DNA from: Hofstenia miamia
Lineage: Eukaryota > Xenacoelomorpha > Acoela
DNA length: 64,000 nt
Reading direction: 5' to 3'
Assembly: GCA_004352715.1 (NCBI GenBank)
Contig: SCFE01000025.1
Location: 1,407,554-1,471,553, forward strand
Shown: piece by piece, positions 25,045 through 37,540 of the stretch
Numbering within the stretch: the stretch's first letter is position 1
How the letters are laid out: each line of letters starts with the position of its first letter
The notes under the pieces: model-generated
What the model was told of the DNA's origin: nothing
Seen by the model: the letters and a program-made list of their open reading frames with translations, nothing else
The model's database searches: none
Program-made: the position numbers and the translations under genes

Positions 25045-25490
25045 TCACCAGTTCCCAGGGAGTCTGAGAGCTTTCTTCAGGACTCTAGCTGTTCCTAACA
25101 ATGCTGCCTTCTGTGCCACCGCTCCTCCCCACTTTGGTACTCCCAACTCCTCCAAGTATCTCTTATGCTTCTTACTCACTGCTCCTAGGGCTCCTACAAC
25201 TACTGGGACTACTTCAACTTTCTTTAACTTCCACAGCCTTTCTATTTCCTCTGCCAACTCTCTGTACTTGTCTATCTTCTCTTTCTCTTTGCTTTCTACA
25301 TTTCTGTCCTTTGGTATTGCTCTGTCTATCACTGTTCCCAATCTTTTCTCTTTGTCTATCACTACTATGTCTGCTCTCCGTGCTTCTATTACCTTCCTTG
25401 TCTGGATGTTCAAGTCCCACAGTATCTTAACCTTCTCATTTTCTATGACGCCCTGTGGCTTGTGCTCATACCACTTGTCTCCTGCTTCTA
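25045..25490 (-). pseudogene. LINE restriction-like endonuclease domain
   Basis: Reads GDKWYEHKPQGVIENEKVKI, then RRADIVVIDKEKRLGTVID. The D of ADIVV and the following D/E-x-K supply the PD-D/E-K-like core; the family P is A here. KYRELAEEIERLWKL and VVPVVVGALGAV follow, the usual C-terminal strands. The end, at KKALRLPGNW, is near the usual family length. Protein-level conservation is high for a pseudogene, so this copy is not very old. Confidence 0.8.
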
Positions 25491-25671
25491 NNNNNNNNNN
25501 NNNNNNNNNNNNNNNNNNNNNNNNNNNNNNNNNNNNNNNNNNNNNNNNNNNNNNNNNNNNNNNNNNNNNNNNNNNNNNNNNNNNNNNNNNNNNNNNNNNN
25601 NNNNNNNNNNNNNNNNNNNNNNNNNNNNNNNNNNNNNNNNNTGTGCTCATACCACTTGTCTCCTGCTTCTA
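25461..25671. other. Probable false assembly gap (151 N) with duplicated flanks
   Basis: The 30 bases just before the Ns (25461-25490) are identical to the 30 just after (25642-25671). Both encode the same EAGDKWYEH stretch on the minus strand. Two contig ends that overlap but were not merged would give exactly this. The true sequence here is probably continuous. Confidence 0.85.
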
Positions 25672-25695
25672 ACCATGCTGCCTGCTCAAGCTCCA

Positions 25696-26080
25696 CTATA
25701 CCATCCGTCCCACCTTGTCATGCCTGAAATTATACTCATTCTGCGCTAACTTCTCACACCCTGCTATCAGATGATCTAATGTCTCCGCCTCTTTCTTACA
25801 TAGCCTACACTTATCACTTACTTCTACTCTTCTGTCTATATGCTTCTTCACCCAGTTTGTTCTTATTGCTTGCTCCTGTGCTGCCATTATTAGTGCTTCT
25901 GTTTCTCTCTTCAGTCCTGCCTTCCTTAACCACTTGTTGCTCTCTTCTCTGTCACACTTTTCTGTGTTCCTCCAGTATTCTCCATGCATTGTCTTCTGCC
26001 TATACCTTGCTTGTCTCTCTGATTCCATCCTACTCTGGTATATCTTCTTTCCTTCACTCTCAGTTCTTATCTTCTTTAAC
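25696..26080 (-). pseudogene. LINE C-terminal domain: linker and zinc knuckle
   Basis: In order: MHGEYWRNTE, a conserved linker; ETEALIMAAQEQAIRTNW; then CRLCKKEAETLDHLIAGC, the C-x2-C-xn-H-x4-C knuckle; then LAQNEYNFRHDKVGR. A TAG stop follows shortly after GRMV and the frame then shifts. Upstream the frame runs in phase through the AAT array as poly-Asn to a Met at 26151, but that part is microsatellite and unrelated DNA. Confidence 0.8.
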
Positions 26081-26083
26081 TCC

Positions 26084-26122
<39 letters not shown>
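26084..26122. repeat. (AAT)n microsatellite at the 5' border of LINE copy 2
   Basis: Thirteen perfect trinucleotide units. It directly abuts the LINE coding trace and reads in frame as poly-Asn on the minus strand. Confidence 0.95.
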
Positions 26123-26123
<1 letters not shown>

Positions 26124-26289
26124 ACGTGACTTTGTGCTCTGAATTTGTCAATTTGAAAAATACCTCATATAAGTTTGAAGAGGCATTTCAGAATCTCTTG
26201 AATATTGTTTACACAAAATTTTTCAATTCGAATGATATCATATTAAGTTATAAGAATTTTTGAGTGTGCTAAAATAAATATTATAACCT

Positions 26290-27169
26290 TATTTGAAGAA
26301 TTTCTGTCGACTCCTAAAACTGCTAAAAGAAAACTATTCACAACAGACGTTATTCATCTCTCAAAGTTTGATATCAAGCAAATTGCAGTCCCAATAAAGC
26401 CTTAAATTTGTCTATTCAAAAAATTTCTGGAAACTGAGCATGGAAAGTGCCAATTATTCAAATGGACGAAGCGACCCCAAAAACTATAATTTTAAGAAAG
26501 TAATTTCTAATAAGAGTTGTTACAAGCCCACTTATTGGCTCAAATAGCTCTAGCTCTAATTTAATGAAAATCTCGAACTTCACTGATGAATGCTTACAGC
26601 AAGCTTCTAAGCTACTATCAATGTTCAATACTCCCTACAATGAAAGCATACAACGATCAAGTACTCTTGTCTCACAAGTTCCAAGAACATTCACGATAGC
26701 AGCAATCTATTTAATTTTCAAAATTGTTTTGAACATAATATAAATTTCTATATATCAACAAAACTGAATTTGAGGCTGTATGTCGAGGATGAACTAACAC
26801 GATTATATGTGTAGTCGAAACTTGGTTGACAGATAGCGATGACACTAACCTATATAATCCTAATCCTTTGTTATACAGCATAGTTCGTAAGTATTTTAAT
26901 TGTATTCTATTACTACAATTCCTAATAATTATGAATTCAACATTTTAAGTAATGCAGATTTTAATAGTCCTGTTGAAGTCCTAATGATTGATCTCATAGT
27001 AAAGGATACAAATAATCTTAATTGGTTAATCTATAATCCTTGCAAAAGACTATATGCTAAATTAAATTCTGTAATTTTACAACAGGTAAAAAAGATGAGC
27101 TTTTCTATTCAAAATATATATCTTATTGTATTTACAATACCTAGAACGAAAAATTTAACGCTTGCATAA
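26290..27169 (+). pseudogene. Plus-strand LINE fragment with AP-endonuclease motif
   Basis: At about 26795-26880 the plus strand reads ICVVETWLTDSDDTNLYNP, which has the ETWL-x(n)-D block near the start of LINE AP-endonucleases. The next open frame (26900-27169) has VEVLMIDLIV followed by NLNWLIYNPCK, similar to the LEIL-I-L-Y-P segment that comes next in that fold. The part upstream (26290-26750) gives short hydrophilic stretches that could be the ORF1 to ORF2 junction. Several stops and shifts; no reverse transcriptase follows. Confidence 0.45.
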
Positions 27170-27923
27170 AAACTGCTTTATTTCATAACAATTAGTTATA
27201 AGACTTGAGAACAGTATGTTTGCATGTAACGGCATCATAAATGACACATGATAATTTTCAATGACAGGAACTGGCCCACTGTAAATATTTTCGGACAGTG
27301 TAAGGTACAAACAATTTGCCAAGTATTTCATTTTAAGGATTTTCTCACTAAGATCTAAATAGGATCGAATACTGAATAGCACGTTTTTGTGATGGGGTAA
27401 ATAAATAAAATGTAATTCTCTAAATATATGCAGTAAATAAATGAAGATCGCATAAATTCATTGCTTGTTTTCACCGCGGACAATATTAATGAATACCACC
27501 GCTGATATCATAATTTGACGCAATGTGCTGTTAAATTTGACATGTTGACAGACCACTTAGCTATTCAAATAAATTAATATTATTGTCTATGCATAGTACT
27601 AACAACAACCACTTTTAAAACAAATTGAACAAATGAATAGGAGGCCCATGCATTTGTTGCCTACAACTTTATTTCAACCTAAGTGGTTTTCCACTCCTCA
27701 TATAATTTATTCAAAATATTCTGATATATGTTCTGCTGGAAATACCAATAATAGCATGTAGAATGAAATTTTCAAAGTGAAGTCATAAAAACATTTCAAT
27801 CTTTTAAAAAAAAATTTCTTTACTTTTGTACAGCACTCTAACTATCATTTAGGTCTTAGTTTTTAAATTGCATTCACAACTGACACCTATTATAAATTGA
27901 TTAAAAAATGAATAAATAAGCAA

Positions 27924-27945
27924 ATATATATATATATATATATAT
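27924..27945. repeat. (TA)n microsatellite
   Basis: About ten TA units with further broken TA-rich sequence to about 27973. Confidence 0.9.
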
Positions 27946-28161
27946 TTACATAGTATATATAGAATATGTATATATTGTCGGCCTGAAGCAGTAATGTTAG
28001 AAGTAAATTTCTTCAAAAATTCATTTATGAAACTTTTTCACTGATAGACTGAGATAAATAATTAAAGAAGAAACTAATGACATTAAGCTATTTAGATTTT
28101 GAGGGCTTTAATGAGAATTACTCTAAAACCTTCAATCAAATTGCAAACTGTATTTGATTTC

Positions 28162-28209
28162 ATATATATATATATATATATACATATATATACATATATA
28201 TATACACAC

Positions 28210-28240
<31 letters not shown>
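28162..28240. repeat. Compound (TA)n-(CA)n-(GA)n microsatellite
   Basis: TA units interrupted by CATA and CACACA, then a run of about eight GA units. Compound growth of this kind indicates a long-standing repeat tract. Confidence 0.95.
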
Positions 28241-30418
28241 ATATTCATTTAACTAGTACTTCAGTAGAATAAGATTTTATATAATAATGTTAATTTTCCC
28301 ATTGCTGTAACTATATCATTGATTGATTGACTTACCGATTCTGTAACTATGCTTCACAAATATTTTTGATAATGAGTAGCTCATTATTTTATACGCTATT
28401 ATATATGCTTAAGTTCTTTCATTAACTTTCATTAACAGCCCACAAATGATGGCTTTTGAATAACCATGCCAAAAGCTATTTATAACCAACTCCAAATAAA
28501 ATCCTTAAATATTAGGCTTTGGAGGCAAAAGTCAATGGGGTAATTTCTGTACTTTACTTTTATGAAATATTGTAGAAGCAAGCGTATATCATTTGCATAC
28601 AATCAGCAACTCACGTAGCTTTGGTTATTTTGTTTTTCAAAATTTGAATAGCTACAGCTTCTGATAATTTCTATATTCATGTTTTCATCATTACCAACAA
28701 AGCAATGAACATGCTATTTAAAAAACAAGTGGCCCATTTGCTTTGAAAATTGAAATACTGGCAAAGTTTTTTATTGAAGTAAAGCGGAACAAAGACGCAT
28801 TTTTGCTCTTATAATTTCTTTAGAGTACTTAATAGTTTCTATTAATTCGTTTTATTTATGCGATCCGCGATTATGAGTAATGCAATTCAGAAGAATAAAG
28901 TAATATATAATTGGTTTCTTCAAACCAAATCCATATTAAATTTATTATAAAATACAAATAAAATAGTATCATCAAATCAAATGTAAATTCAACATGACAG
29001 ATTTCTGCACAATATATTTGTTTAAAAATTACATCTGAATAGTTTTAATTTTTTGCACTTGTTTGACGTTGCCACTTTTAAAATCCTGATTGACTTACAT
29101 GTTTTAATGTATTTATCTTATGATTTTAAAATGAATGCTTTAAACGTCTTGCTCAAACAAGCCTACATGCAGTTAAAATCCATATAAAAAAAGTCAATGA
29201 GAAAAATTATTTCAATTTTTGTGAGTTTGAAAAACACTTTAAAAAAATTCTTGACATTTAACGACAAGTACTAGTATATTTTATTGTTATTAAGATATCC
29301 TTGATATTTTAAGGAAATAATTAGTACTTACTCGCACTGCGAATATCAAATTACAATATTGTAGTTCAGCTTTAGATAAAATAATTTAGCTTAAATTTAG
29401 AGGATATTTATTTTATTTAAATTCAATATGTAACAGCTTTTAACTAAGTGATTGCTCCAACTTGTTTCATTATCAAGATAAATGGACTACATTAAAGTAA
29501 AATTGGTTAGATTAATTCTTCATATTTCAATATCAGAATAACTTTTCAATGATATTTTAAGAACGATTTTTAAGTACCCATTCTTAAAAATTTTATTTCA
29601 AATTTCATTGTAATCTTACCAATTAGCAAAAGAAAGCTTTAACCCTAAACAGCATAGTTAATTCTTACAGATATACAAACCGTTTAGTAGACATTTTCGA
29701 CAAGCTGCGATATGGAGCATCTATTGGTAAATTTACTCCCGTGCTATACTCCTGGGTCTGAAGTATATGAAAACATAAATTATTGTCAATTAAACACTAA
29801 CAGCAAAAATATTTTTCTGTAAATAGATAACTCAAACTCGGTTCAGTTGTCTTGCCCTCAAAGCCAGAGGTCGTCGCGACTTTATTCTGTGGTGGTTTAA
29901 GAATTTAGATATGTTCATTAGTTCGTGAGTTAAAACAAGTGTTAAGATTTTTTTTACAGAGACCGTGATAAATTTTAAGAAATGCCTGTGCTAATTAAGT
30001 TAAAGAATCCTTATTTATACTTATGTTAAATTTTTTGATGCAAGAAATATTGTCAAAGGCTCGTAAAATTGGGAATCTTTAAAAAATCAAAATTTATTTT
30101 CATTAAAACTCATCACACCATGAAAGTATATTTATAACTATTTACTCTTGCAATGCTCTTGTCATAACAGATGTTGATGACTAATTGAATTCCATTTCGT
30201 GAAATTTTCTGATTCTTTCGCAAGAAACACTAAGATGAAGTCTCTTTTTTGGAAAGGATTCTAAGAGTAATAATCCAAATTCATGTAGTTTTGGTATTGA
30301 ACACATTTGGTCTCAACTATTATTTACTCTCCTAAAACCAATACTTGTGTCAGGGAGTCTAACGGATAGGTGCTTGTCAAGAAGCACGTTCAAATTGATT
30401 GAAAATTATATATATATA

Positions 30419-31736
30419 GGGTAATTTTTAAGTCAGGAACGATTTTGATTGGCCATATTTTTTTCTACCCAATTGTCAATTTGTATGTTTGTATAATTTA
30501 TGTGTTGAACATTCTTTGGGGTTTAATATTTCTCAACAATTTTCAATACTCTATACGTCCACTAACTGTTAAATGGACTTACCAGCACGAATGGAACTGG
30601 TGCAGTTATTCTATGCGAATTCTTGTTCACCAACCCTTTGCTTGCGTGCATATAAAACCGAGCATAACCTCAGGAAAGATCCTTTACATGCATCTGCAAT
30701 AACCAGGCTGATTCAAAAATTTGAACAAACATTTGCTCTACATGATGTCAATAACCCTGGCCGTCTTCCCATAATTGATGAAGTTAAAGTTGATGAAGTG
30801 AGAGCATCACATTTAAATCAAGTCAATAGCAATACCTGTGGAACAAGTTCTTTGGGACAATGTGAAAGAGAAAATGGAATTAAATACTTTACAGTCAGAA
30901 AAATAACCAAGGAGAACTTGAACTTTAAAAAATACAAGCCTAAATTTGTACATGGCCTTCAAAACGGTGATATGGAACATCGACTGGAATTTGCAAACTT
31001 GTTTGATACACCTTTGTTACCAGTGTTGGATGAGATTTTGTGGACCGATGAGGCCCATTTTCATCTTAGTGGTAAGTTGTCATCCTTATTAGGCTATGTA
31101 TGGGCATCAGAAAATCCTAACATCAATTTAAATCGACCTTTGCACTCCCCAAAAATCACAGTTGCTGTTGCATTTACCTCGAAATTCATATTGCCTTCTC
31201 ATTTTTTGCATATAATGAATCAGTTCGAAAGCAGAATTATCTTGAAATGATTAAATATCATATAATTCCCAAGCTGAAAGAAAAACGAAAATTCAACAAG
31301 AATTTCTTCATGCAAGATGGGGCCACTCCCCATACAGCTCGCGACACAATTTCGTTTTTGCGTGAAAATTTTGGAGAGCGAGTTATCAGTCGCTCATTTG
31401 ATTTATTTTGTCCGCCTCGTTCACCAGATTTAACGCCTTGCCATTTTTGGTTTTGGGAAACATCAAGAATAAGATTTATTCCAAAACACATCTTAATTTG
31501 ATTCTTTAAATGAAAAAATCATTAAGGAATTCAGTAACATTGATGCTTGAACTTTGCAAAATGTAGTGCACTCAATTCCAGCCGGCATTACATTATTGAG
31601 ACTCGTAAATGGTGAACAGATATGACACATAAAACCCCATTTATTGTACTTTTAGTTAAAAATTTATCTGTTTCTGTTTTTGAAAATAAATGTTTAATAT
31701 TTCCATTTAAAGTTGTTCTCTACTTATAAATCACCC
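30419..31736 (+). mobile_element. Tc1/mariner-superfamily element, nearly full length but dead
   Basis: The left end reads GGGTAATTTTTAAGTCAGGA. The right end, read inward, gives GGGTGATTTATAAGTAGAGA: imperfect inverted repeats of about 26 bp. TA lies directly outside each end, as for all Tc1/mariner insertions, and both flanks are (TA)n tracts. Inside is one transposase gene broken by a frameshift. At about 1.3 kb the size is normal for the superfamily. The spacing of the last two catalytic positions (41 residues) points to the DD41D group rather than classical mariner (DD34D) or Tc1 (DD34E). Confidence 0.9.
30573..31501 (+). pseudogene. Tc1/mariner transposase, frameshifted, third catalytic residue lost
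   Basis: Frame one (30573-31250) carries an N-terminal helix-turn-helix region (RMELVQLFYANS to about residue 55) and a GRP-like NPGRLP motif near residue 61. RRLEFAN-like HRLEFANLF lies near residue 137, and WTDEAHFHLSG places the first catalytic Asp at about 159. A frameshift near 31200 moves the reading to frame two, which continues through MQDGATPHTA (second Asp) to PPRSPDLTPCHFWFW. There the third acid, expected after PDLTPC, is His. The protein then ends early. The enzyme would cut and paste the element at TA sites. Frameshift and lost acid both rule out activity. Confidence 0.9.
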
Positions 31737-31740
31737 TATA

Positions 31741-31757
31741 ATATATATATATATATA
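31741..31757. repeat. (TA)n run flanking the mariner element
   Basis: Simple TA tract directly to the right of the element. A shorter one lies on its left at 30408-30418. The element inserted into a TA repeat, or TA repeats grew from its duplicated target. Confidence 0.85.
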
Positions 31758-31833
31758 GATGTTTAAAATAAACTAATTAAGTTATCTATTCTTTAATAAT
31801 TTACACATTCCATAAAACAGGTCTTTCAAAAAT

Positions 31834-32833
31834 NNNNNNNNNNNNNNNNNNNNNNNNNNNNNNNNNNNNNNNNNNNNNNNNNNNNNNNNNNNNNNNNNNN
31901 NNNNNNNNNNNNNNNNNNNNNNNNNNNNNNNNNNNNNNNNNNNNNNNNNNNNNNNNNNNNNNNNNNNNNNNNNNNNNNNNNNNNNNNNNNNNNNNNNNNN
32001 NNNNNNNNNNNNNNNNNNNNNNNNNNNNNNNNNNNNNNNNNNNNNNNNNNNNNNNNNNNNNNNNNNNNNNNNNNNNNNNNNNNNNNNNNNNNNNNNNNNN
32101 NNNNNNNNNNNNNNNNNNNNNNNNNNNNNNNNNNNNNNNNNNNNNNNNNNNNNNNNNNNNNNNNNNNNNNNNNNNNNNNNNNNNNNNNNNNNNNNNNNNN
32201 NNNNNNNNNNNNNNNNNNNNNNNNNNNNNNNNNNNNNNNNNNNNNNNNNNNNNNNNNNNNNNNNNNNNNNNNNNNNNNNNNNNNNNNNNNNNNNNNNNNN
32301 NNNNNNNNNNNNNNNNNNNNNNNNNNNNNNNNNNNNNNNNNNNNNNNNNNNNNNNNNNNNNNNNNNNNNNNNNNNNNNNNNNNNNNNNNNNNNNNNNNNN
32401 NNNNNNNNNNNNNNNNNNNNNNNNNNNNNNNNNNNNNNNNNNNNNNNNNNNNNNNNNNNNNNNNNNNNNNNNNNNNNNNNNNNNNNNNNNNNNNNNNNNN
32501 NNNNNNNNNNNNNNNNNNNNNNNNNNNNNNNNNNNNNNNNNNNNNNNNNNNNNNNNNNNNNNNNNNNNNNNNNNNNNNNNNNNNNNNNNNNNNNNNNNNN
32601 NNNNNNNNNNNNNNNNNNNNNNNNNNNNNNNNNNNNNNNNNNNNNNNNNNNNNNNNNNNNNNNNNNNNNNNNNNNNNNNNNNNNNNNNNNNNNNNNNNNN
32701 NNNNNNNNNNNNNNNNNNNNNNNNNNNNNNNNNNNNNNNNNNNNNNNNNNNNNNNNNNNNNNNNNNNNNNNNNNNNNNNNNNNNNNNNNNNNNNNNNNNN
32801 NNNNNNNNNNNNNNNNNNNNNNNNNNNNNNNNN
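31834..32833. other. Assembly gap of exactly 1000 N
   Basis: The round length marks a gap of unknown or nominal size. The right border is a (TA)n tract, a likely cause of the break. Confidence 0.95.
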
Positions 32834-32855
32834 TATATATATATATATATATATA
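32834..32855. repeat. (TA)n microsatellite at gap edge
   Basis: Eleven TA units running into the gap, so the true tract may be longer. Confidence 0.9.
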
Positions 32856-33049
32856 GTAAATTTTAGAAAAACTGAATTATAATTTACAATAATTGATTTA
32901 TTTGATCTTCGCTACCTACCAGGTGCATTTTGCATTCTTCAATTTAAATTAATAAATAGATAACTAACTCAACCTCCGAACTGATAATGTCATTATTTAT
33001 TATAAATTATTTCATACTAAATTTTTAGTGATGTCTAAAAGATTTAAAT

Positions 33050-33450
33050 AAGTGGGTCTCAAACTCTCTTTGTCCATGGACCCCTTTTACTCTTATTTTT
33101 TTGGTTGGACCCACCCCCTCAGTATCAAACATAATCACTAATAAAATAGTAGGGGAATTGTTAATATTAGCGATATAGTAATTGCTTATTCTTTATTTTG
33201 AAGGAAAAATAAACTACAATGTCGGTATTTTTTTCTTCTATTAAAGTGCTATAAAAAATAGAACAGCTGTGAGAATATTTTTATTTTTAATATTTTATAA
33301 CAGTGCAAATTTCTGTAGAAATTCCATTCTCAGTAATGAAAACCACTTTGTTTTAGAATTGCGCTATGGCCAACAAAATGTCACAGTGGACCCCCAATAC
33401 GCACTTTTTTGTGTGGGACTCCCAATAAAGTTACCGGTTGAGAACCACTG
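33050..33450. mobile_element. hAT MITE with GTGGTTCTCAACC-type ends
   Basis: The right end read inward begins CAGTGGTTCTCAACCGG. The left end begins AAGTGGGTCTCAAACTC, the same terminus with a first-base change. The 8-mer ATTTAAAT flanks both ends exactly (33042-33049 and 33451-33458), the 8-bp duplication expected for hAT. Inside, GGACCCC near the left and TGGACCCCC near the right extend the symmetry. No transposase is encoded; the open frame at 33269-33451 is not a gene. Ends of this form are known from hAT families in many animals. Confidence 0.85.
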
Positions 33451-33984
33451 ATTTAAATAATACCTCTCACATTGATTATAATTCTTTATGCACACTTAAG
33501 AGTTATTACATGGTTATCCATAATATGAGGAAATACAGACATTAGAAAAAAAATTCAAAGTAAATCACCATTTTCAATACAAAGAATTGTTGTTTGTTAC
33601 ATGCTGCTTATGCAGATGTCATAATTTAATTAAAGAATGCACATACAAAACATATTGAAAGCATTTCAAGCAAAAATAATATTTATAGCAATTCAGAAAA
33701 TTTCAAAGCATAATTAGACTCGTAATGTTAGGGGTGTTGTTGAGTCTTGAAATTGCATAGTTTATTTGCTAGACTATCCAAAGTAGCAGTGGAATCATGT
33801 CGCTTGGATATGCAATTGCATAACCGAGAATGTCATTGGGTACCAAAGCATACCCAAAATAATCATTTTGATATGATTAAAATTCAGAGATATTATAGGA
33901 AACTAAAGAAGCAGGTATTTGTGCTACAATTGCTGATGCATATGGAAGTGAAAGTATGCACTAAAACAAGATGAAATATGCATT

Positions 33985-34200
33985 TTGGTTGGTACGCATA
34001 AATATCCACTTATACTGAAGATTGGGAATTGTTCGGAAAGTTTATATTCTATTGCAATGAACAAAAAAAAATTGAAAAGTTTTTGGCGATTTCCTTCCAC
34101 AACTGTCTTATATTTACTGAAGCTCCTTTCCACATCTGCACTACTTATTACGGCATGTTTAAATGCAGCCTGTAGAGCTGGAAATAGCTGAGATATTCCA
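33985..34200 (-). pseudogene. hAT transposase C-terminal (dimerisation) remnant
   Basis: On the minus strand from about 34190 the sequence reads LFPALQAAFKHAVISSADVE and continues RSFSKYKTVVEGNRQKLF. The SSADVERSFSKYK signature is the core of the hAT dimerisation domain at the transposase C-terminus. The longest surviving frame starts inside it (34133). Further upstream (34200-34400) the trace is doubtful. It lies about 0.5 kb right of the hAT MITE, but I see no shared terminal repeats linking the two. Confidence 0.7.
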
Positions 34201-36433
34201 TCTTTTTTTAACTGTCTTCGTGTTCAAGTTGAATTATTTAATGTTTTTATTAAAACAGCTGCAATCAAACAAGTAAACCCACTGAAGGCAATTGCAAAAA
34301 TGGATGCACTCATGTTAATATTTAAGACTGAAAAGGATCTCATCTCATGTTCACAATGTTTTCATAAATTCATATAAAACTTCAATAATTCCTTATTATG
34401 CTATAACAGTCTAGCAACTTTCAAATTTGAGTTGATGTACCTTAATTATTGCATGGTAATGCACTCTCATAAGAAATGGATTGATAACTTACATTATTTA
34501 GAAATGTTCCAAGAACTTATTAGTGCCACCTAACGTGGTTATGAATTTTTCGGACATATCCAATCTTAGAATTACTTTGCAATTAATATTTTTTCTTAAT
34601 ATTGTATTAATTTTTAATGTTATGATATAAAAAATATATTTCAGTTGGTTATTTGTGGAAATATTGGATCTGCAATAGCCTGGCAGTTGTAAATTACAGG
34701 GCAAGTTGTAAAAAAGTTTTGGTCTCGTTGCATGTTTACAACCCCTAATATTTTCATTTGATTTTTTGCATACCCAAGAAAAAATTTGTTCTGCCGCCAC
34801 TGGTTATCCATATTAATTATTACATGCATATTGCTCGCATATCCACTATTTGACACTTGAGCGAAGCATTATTGGATATTTACGATTGTTTTTTCTATTC
34901 AATTGCATTTCAATTTTTCAAGGCAATCAAGCCAATTAATTAGTTTATATTTTTGTCGATTAATTGATTACAGATTTACGTAATGGCAACGGAACTAGAA
35001 TATACATACATTCCTATCATTATGCAACAGCAAATGGTAATTTGTGAACCAGTATGAACATTCTTTGAAAAGATGTTGCTAATTTATTAGGTTATTAATC
35101 TATTTATTAGAAGTTTTAAGAGATCTTAAAAATATTTGCCTTAATAATTCAATAAATAATTTTCTGTCGCATCTAATGCTTCATATTTAAAATTAGAGCG
35201 AGAAACTGAACAAAATTAACTACAAAAATTTATTTAAAAATACGTTGACCTAATTACCAAAAAAATGGCTTTCTAATTGTGGCCACATTTCATCATAAGA
35301 AAATATACTTGTAAAAACCTTGTATACAAAAATATCAATCTATATACAACCACAAATATCATAAGGGCAGTCAAGTAAAAAATTTCTAAATCAAAACATA
35401 AGAAACTAATTCGAAAAAGTTTGAGCATAGCACGCTTACGCCAATATAATTCGTCCTGCTCGGCCGACAGGCTGACTGCATACGCTTTAACTGCAGGCTG
35501 CAGGTTGGGCTGGCCCTGTGCTACTCTAACATGGATTACGGATAGTCAAAAAATATGTGTATAATTTCTGAGGAATTTGTTTAGTTTTTGAAGCCTCTGA
35601 TTATAAACCTTCCAATGTTGATGATGAATTTTGGTTTGTGGCAAATGTATACTACGGGTTTTTATCCTGCTTACTTTTGAAATGACAATTTCTTATTATA
35701 ATTCAGTTTTAATACTATAACCAACCTTATAGATTTAAGAATTATATAGCTTAAGATAATTAATGAATTTGCAAAAAAAGTTTCGGCAGATTTAAGGGAA
35801 AAATGTATGCAACCTTTTTGATCTGTTGTTATTAAAGCGAATTTTTGCACTTCTCTTGCATCGAATTCGATTACCACTAGCACGACTAACACTACATTTT
35901 ACTTTCTCTTGCAACACACAGCCCAATCATTTACTAAATCTGATCCATCTATAGCTTACCATTGATGAGGTTAATTTGCATAGGCAAGTGGGTTGGTATT
36001 GAATCAGAAATCTTAGCCTATAATTTAGGGACATTTTTTGTTTAATTTTTGTTGAACATAATGTACTCTATAATACTTGATTTATACATTTAAAAGCATT
36101 TTCATGAAATATTTTTTGCAATTATTTGGCTCTGGGCTTATAATGTAAGACCATTCAAAACATACTTGTCTATGTTAAGTAGACATAAAACGGCTGATTG
36201 CTTTTAGTAGACGCGCTTTCCACTAAGTTATATACAAGTTTATTAGATTCCAGAAACTTCCTATGGGCAGTTTCAAACTTGACGATGATATTCAAAAAAC
36301 TTATCATTCATGCTTGCAAAAGTCAGTGTGTCCAAAATTGGGAGTCTTTTAATTGAATGCGTTTCCAGATAAACAGAATTCTTTGTTTTCAATTCAAAAG
36401 TTGATAAATTCTTTTTGAATTATCTCTAATTAA

Positions 36434-36452
36434 ACGCGCTAACGAAGCGCGT
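36434..36452. repeat. Short CpG-rich inverted repeat
   Basis: ACGCGCT, five bases, AGCGCGT: a perfect 7-bp stem holding four CpG in an A+T-rich background. Function unknown; it is not a tRNA arm I can complete. Confidence 0.5.
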
Positions 36453-37474
36453 GATTGACGGGCTCGGACAATGTAAACTTTCTTTTATTCTTGTGGGAAA
36501 GTAAGTGCGGATTAACTTGGCATGACCACAAATATTTTGATTAATATTGCCTCACAGAAAAATTTAAATCCCAGAAGACCCATCGACTAATTTTCCCACT
36601 TAGAATTACATACATAAATACTTTTTTTTATAAATTATTTTTTATCCATAAGTCTATTTCCTTTTATCTTCTGTATCATTTTTAGGCTTCCGTAAACGCT
36701 TTTGATGTGATTAATCAAATAGTAGTAGTAGTCTGGAGACACATAACTGGTTGTTGCATGCCAAGCGAAAATATTCACATGTTTAGTGACGTTTTGATTT
36801 CGTTTAGTAAATCGAGCTAATTTTTGTCTGATGCTTTCATAAAGAGCACAGCAACTTAGCTCAGTGATGCTAAATTAGCATCGGTAGAACTTCAAAGAAA
36901 TCCCAGTCAAAAGTTTACGATGACCTTTGAATTAGTATTTCATCTGAACTGCTTTGTTCTATTCCTTTATAAGGATGCCTGTTTTGTTTTCTAGTTATTA
37001 GATTTTTCTAGTTCAATCTTGGAGATACAAGACAGTAAATAGCATTAATTGTATTTTTTCTAATTCTAATTTAAACGGAGAATTGTACTCTTAATATCCC
37101 CTGCTGCTAATGAATTTGTCTTATTTTGAATAAAAATGAATATACGTTTGAGATAAACTCATGTTTCATGTTCTTCACAAACACATAGAATAATTCATTT
37201 AACTGCTTTAAAAAAACAACTGCAAGTAGATAATTTGTAAATAAAAATCATGTTATAAAACCATAAAATACCAAAGAACAATTTGTGATAGCTATAAATA
37301 GTTCTTCTGGGATAAATTTAGCTTCACAAGGTAATTTCGAATATATTTTCTTATCTAACAAAGGCTGACTGTTCTTATTTATTTTAACCATTAAATATAT
37401 AAATTTATACAAATTTTTCAAAACTTGCAAAATCACTAGAAAATTCTTTATTTATTTTTTAGATTTTTAATATT

Positions 37475-37475
<1 letters not shown>

Positions 37476-37538
<63 letters not shown>
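37476..37538. repeat. Long (TA)n microsatellite
   Basis: About 30 TA units with one CA interruption near the start; the longest TA tract in the window. Confidence 0.95.

Positions 37539-37540
<2 letters not shown>

Larger units (their letters stand above)
25005..26080 (-). mobile_element. LINE 3' module, restriction-like endonuclease type (copy 2)
   Basis: A 3' fragment of a non-LTR retrotransposon whose endonuclease is of the restriction-like (PD-D/E-K) kind, as in the R2, R4/Dong and NeSL groups. The first frame runs from the (AAT)n to a stop near 25696. The rest is in another frame (25671-25045). In these elements the segment follows the reverse transcriptase, binds DNA through the zinc knuckle and nicks the target. 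No reverse transcriptase is present here, so the module cannot act alone. The bordering (AAT)n arrays recall Dong of Bombyx, which sits in TAA repeats. Confidence 0.85.
27170..30416. other. A+T-rich stretch with microsatellites
   Basis: Holds the (TA)n runs listed separately. The minus open frame at 27155-27382 is not recognised. No terminal repeat or coding trace is supported. Confidence 0.4.
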